The notes below the pieces were generated by a model. The model was not told the origin of the DNA and searched no databases. It saw nothing but the letters and a program-made list of their open reading frames with translations. A program made the position numbers and the translations under genes. A stretch of DNA of 64,000 nt from Halomonas sp. M4R1S46 (GTDB taxonomy: Bacteria; Pseudomonadota; Gammaproteobacteria; Pseudomonadales; Halomonadaceae): contig NZ_CP107008.1 of assembly GCF_025725685.1 (NCBI RefSeq), positions 3,906,001 through 3,970,000 on the forward strand, read 5' to 3'. Shown here piece by piece: positions 62,162 through 64,000 of this stretch. How positions within the stretch are numbered: position 1 is the first letter of the stretch; every line of letters starts with the position of its first letter.

Positions 62162-62827
62162 GTGATCCTGGAGGACGCCCGCCAGGCGCCCCGGCTGCTG
62201 TACCAGCGCGGCATCCCGCCCGAGGACCGCGACCGGATCCTCGGCCGCTACTTCTCCCGCGGCTACCTGCTCGACCCCTTCTGCCTGGCCGTCGACCAGG
62301 GGCTTGGCGAGGGCTTCCACCACCTGGCCGAGATCGCCCCGGACGACTTCTTCCACAGCGAATACTACCGGGTCTACTACCTGGAGGCGGGCTCGGTGGA
62401 GGACTGCTACTTCCTGCTCGACCTGGCGCCGGGGCAGCGCATTTCCCTCTGCCTCTACCACGGCCTGAGCGCCACGCCCTTCACCCGGCCGGAACTGGAC
62501 ACCCTGCGCGCCCTGGCGCCGATGGTCCTCGCCCTGGGGCACCGCCACTGGCAGACCGCCGACACGCCGCCGGCCGACGCCTCGCCGAACCCGCTCACCG
62601 ACCGCCTTCGCGGCGCCTTCCAGCGCTTCGGCGCCGATCGCCTCACCGAACGCGAGCAGCAGGTGTGCCGGCTGCTGCTGCGCGGTCACTCAGCCAAGTC
62701 CAGCGCCCGGGCACTCGACATCTCGCCGGAGACGGTCCGCATGCACCGCAAGAACCTCTACGCCAAGTTCGCGGTGAGCTCCCAGGCCGAACTCTTCGCG
62801 ATCTTCATCGACTGGATCGACCGCTAA
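62162..62827 (+). CDS. LuxR-type HTH regulator (start uncertain)
   Basis: 221 residues from a GTG. The C-terminal LuxR helix-turn-helix is clear: LTEREQQVCRLLLRGHSAKSSA followed by ISPETVRMHRKNLYAKFAVS (about 157-210). The N-terminal part is a ligand-type domain of unknown specificity. The reading frame continues upstream without stop to about 61952 and reads convincingly as protein (LSLAALEGWHLALAEAHARC), but has no ATG, GTG or TTG there. The true protein is probably about 50-60 residues longer, with a rare start codon or a frameshift near 61965-62030. Confidence 0.82.
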   Translation: MILEDARQAPRLLYQRGIPPEDRDRILGRYFSRGYLLDPFCLAVDQGLGEGFHHLAEIAPDDFFHSEYYRVYYLEAGSVEDCYFLLDLAPGQRISLCLYHGLSATPFTRPELDTLRALAPMVLALGHRHWQTADTPPADASPNPLTDRLRGAFQRFGADRLTEREQQVCRLLLRGHSAKSSARALDISPETVRMHRKNLYAKFAVSSQAELFAIFIDWIDR

Positions 62828-62876
62828 CCTCTGCCCTCGTATCATCGGGGCTCATTCACATGACCCAGGAGACCCC

Positions 62877-63251
62877 ATGGCATCCCTGCAGGACCAGCTG
62901 CGCGGCCTGGTCTACTCCACCGAGCACGGCGACATCTGCCCCGACTGTCGCCAGCCGCTTGCCGACTGCCGCTGCGCCGAAACCGCCGAGGAGGATCGCC
63001 TGGCGGGCCTGGACGGTATCGTGCGCCTGCGTCGCGAGACCAAGGGACGCAAGGGTAAGGGGGTGACCCTGGTCGAGGGCGTGCCGCTCAAGGCCGACGA
63101 GCTCAAGGCGCTGGCCAAGGCGCTCAAGAAGCGCTGCGGCACCGGCGGCGCCCTCAAGGAGGGGGTGATCGAGATCCAGGGCGACCAGCGCGAGATGCTC
63201 AAGGACGAGCTGGAAAGGAGAGGGTTCAAGGTCAAGCTGGCCGGCGGCTAG
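62877..63251 (+). CDS. yciH: SUI1/eIF1-like translation factor YciH
   Basis: 124 residues. A small Cys-rich N-terminus (CPDCRQPLADCRC, about 21-33) precedes the SUI1 domain (about 45-122) with RRETKGRKGKGVTLVEG and CGTGGALKEGVIEIQGDQR. It is the bacterial homologue of eukaryotic eIF1 and affects start codon fidelity. It overlaps the convergent Sir2 gene by 20 bases. Confidence 0.93.
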   Translation: MASLQDQLRGLVYSTEHGDICPDCRQPLADCRCAETAEEDRLAGLDGIVRLRRETKGRKGKGVTLVEGVPLKADELKALAKALKKRCGTGGALKEGVIEIQGDQREMLKDELERRGFKVKLAGG

Positions 63252-64000
63252 GGTCCCCTTCCAGGGCGTCGACCAGCGCGGTCAGCCCCGCCTCGGCGCG
63301 GGTCGCCACCTTGAGGGCGTAGAGGTCGTCGGCCCGGGTGCGCCCCAGGTTGAGACAGGCCACGGGCTTGCCGGCCTTCGCGGCCGCCCGGGCGAAGCGG
63401 AAGCCGGAATAGACCATCAGCGAGGACCCCACCACCAGCAGGCCCCGGCAGTCGTCCAGCAGGGCGAAGGCCTCGGCTACCCGTGCCTTGGGCACGCTGT
63501 CGCCGAAGAACACCACGTCGGGCTTCCAGATGCCGTCCCCGCAGCGCGTGCAGGCCGGCACCTGGAAGTCGCCGAAGTCGGCCTCGAGGTCGGCATCGCC
63601 GTCCGGACCGGCCCGGGCGCCGGCCTCCAGCCAGGCCGGGTTGCGGCGGGCCAGTTCGGCGTGCAGGTCGTGGCGCATCCGCGTCGCCCCGCAGCCCATA
63701 CAGCGCACCACATCGGCCCGACCATGCAGGTCGATCACCCGCCGCGAGCCGGCCCGCCGATGCAGGCCATCGACGTTCTGGGTGATCACCCCGCCGACCC
63801 GCCCCGCCGCCTCGAGCCGGGCCAGGGCCCGATGGGCGGCATTGGGTTCGGCCTGCTGCAGGGTCCGAAAGCCGATCAAGGCCCGCGCCCAGTAGCGCTG
63901 CCGGGCGGCATGGCTGGCCATGAATACCTGGTGTTGCATGGGCGGCGAGCGCTTCCAGTCGCCGTGGTCGTCGCGATAGTCGGGGATGCCGCTGGCGGTA
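63232..64000 (-). CDS. Sir2-family NAD-dependent deacylase (5' end outside window)
   Basis: At least 256 residues are visible. The frame is open to the right edge, beginning TASGIPDYRD, the NAD-binding motif that normally follows GAGIS. The catalytic motif is TQNVDGLHRRAGS. Four cysteines (CMGC and CTRCG) form the zinc site. GSSLMVYSGFRFA and NLGRTRADDLYAL are further family motifs. It removes acyl groups from lysines with NAD+. The start lies about 20-30 codons beyond the window, so an internal ATG at 63939 is not the real start. Confidence 0.92.
   Translation of the reverse strand, partial: TASGIPDYRDDHGDWKRSPPMQHQVFMASHAARQRYWARALIGFRTLQQAEPNAAHRALARLEAAGRVGGVITQNVDGLHRRAGSRRVIDLHGRADVVRCMGCGATRMRHDLHAELARRNPAWLEAGARAGPDGDADLEADFGDFQVPACTRCGDGIWKPDVVFFGDSVPKARVAEAFALLDDCRGLLVVGSSLMVYSGFRFARAAAKAGKPVACLNLGRTRADDLYALKVATRAEAGLTALVDALEGDPSRRPA

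Noticed and set aside
63232..63939. Complete Sir2 gene starting at the ATG 63939
   Set aside because: The frame continues to the window edge with the NAD-binding motif TASGIPDYRD, so the true start lies outside.

Overview
The window is a GC-rich chromosomal segment of a gammaproteobacterium, most probably a Halomonas-type halophile (inference). The grounds are the epd-pgk-fba order, LigB, YheV, an AhcY/MetK/MetF methyl cycle, and several TRAP transporters of both the TAXI and DctPQM kinds. No rRNA, tRNA or CRISPR array was seen. Most long antisense ORFs are GC-driven shadows.

Layout. 1-4.5 kb: gamma carbonic anhydrase (partial), an SNF-type Na+ symporter, oligopeptidase A, and yheV preceded by two broken copies of its own 5' end in a 130-bp tandem repeat. 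4.5-20.2 kb: a rearranged organic-acid uptake and oxidation locus. Two TAXI receptor genes with the same mature protein (4880-5857 and 16893-17882) bracket a maeB-aceE-aceF-lpdA operon, a broken SLC13 transporter and a third TAXI receptor. Only the second copy keeps its fused TRAP permease; the first is followed by a 35-codon permease stub. Both copies carry the same upstream architecture: three palindromes 33 and 34 bp apart, then a sigma-54-type -24/-12 promoter 54 bp further on.

20-31 kb: metF, an AEC transporter, a GST/TetR pair sharing a 26-bp palindrome, a DUF6152/DUF6644-like pair, a metallophosphoesterase, a GGDEF protein, ahcY, ligB and metK. 31.5-42 kb: a 166-bp MITE-like element, tktA, class I aldolase, two small heat-shock proteins behind a sigma-32-like promoter, and epd-pgk-fba. 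Right at the fba stop codon base composition drops sharply. A 2-kb AT-rich island follows with an AAA ATPase and a TOPRIM/DUF4276-like protein, a plausible two-gene defence system, closed by a 48-bp exact copy of an internal fba segment. This is the best candidate for an undescribed system in the window.

42-58.9 kb: small envelope genes, a CaCA-type antiporter, and a hexuronate/aldonate locus. A LacI regulator, KdgK and two paralogous HAD phosphatases lie on the plus strand with a wrecked 2-hydroxyacid dehydrogenase. A convergent eight-gene operon follows (GntR, ManD, RspB, DctP, DctQ, DctM, UxuB, UxuA). Together these would import a hexuronate or aldonate, convert it through mannonate to KDG and phosphorylate it. 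An FMN alpha-hydroxyacid oxidase is divergent from this operon. 58.9-64 kb: an APC permease and class III aminotransferase divergent from a LuxR-type regulator, then yciH and a partial Sir2 deacylase.
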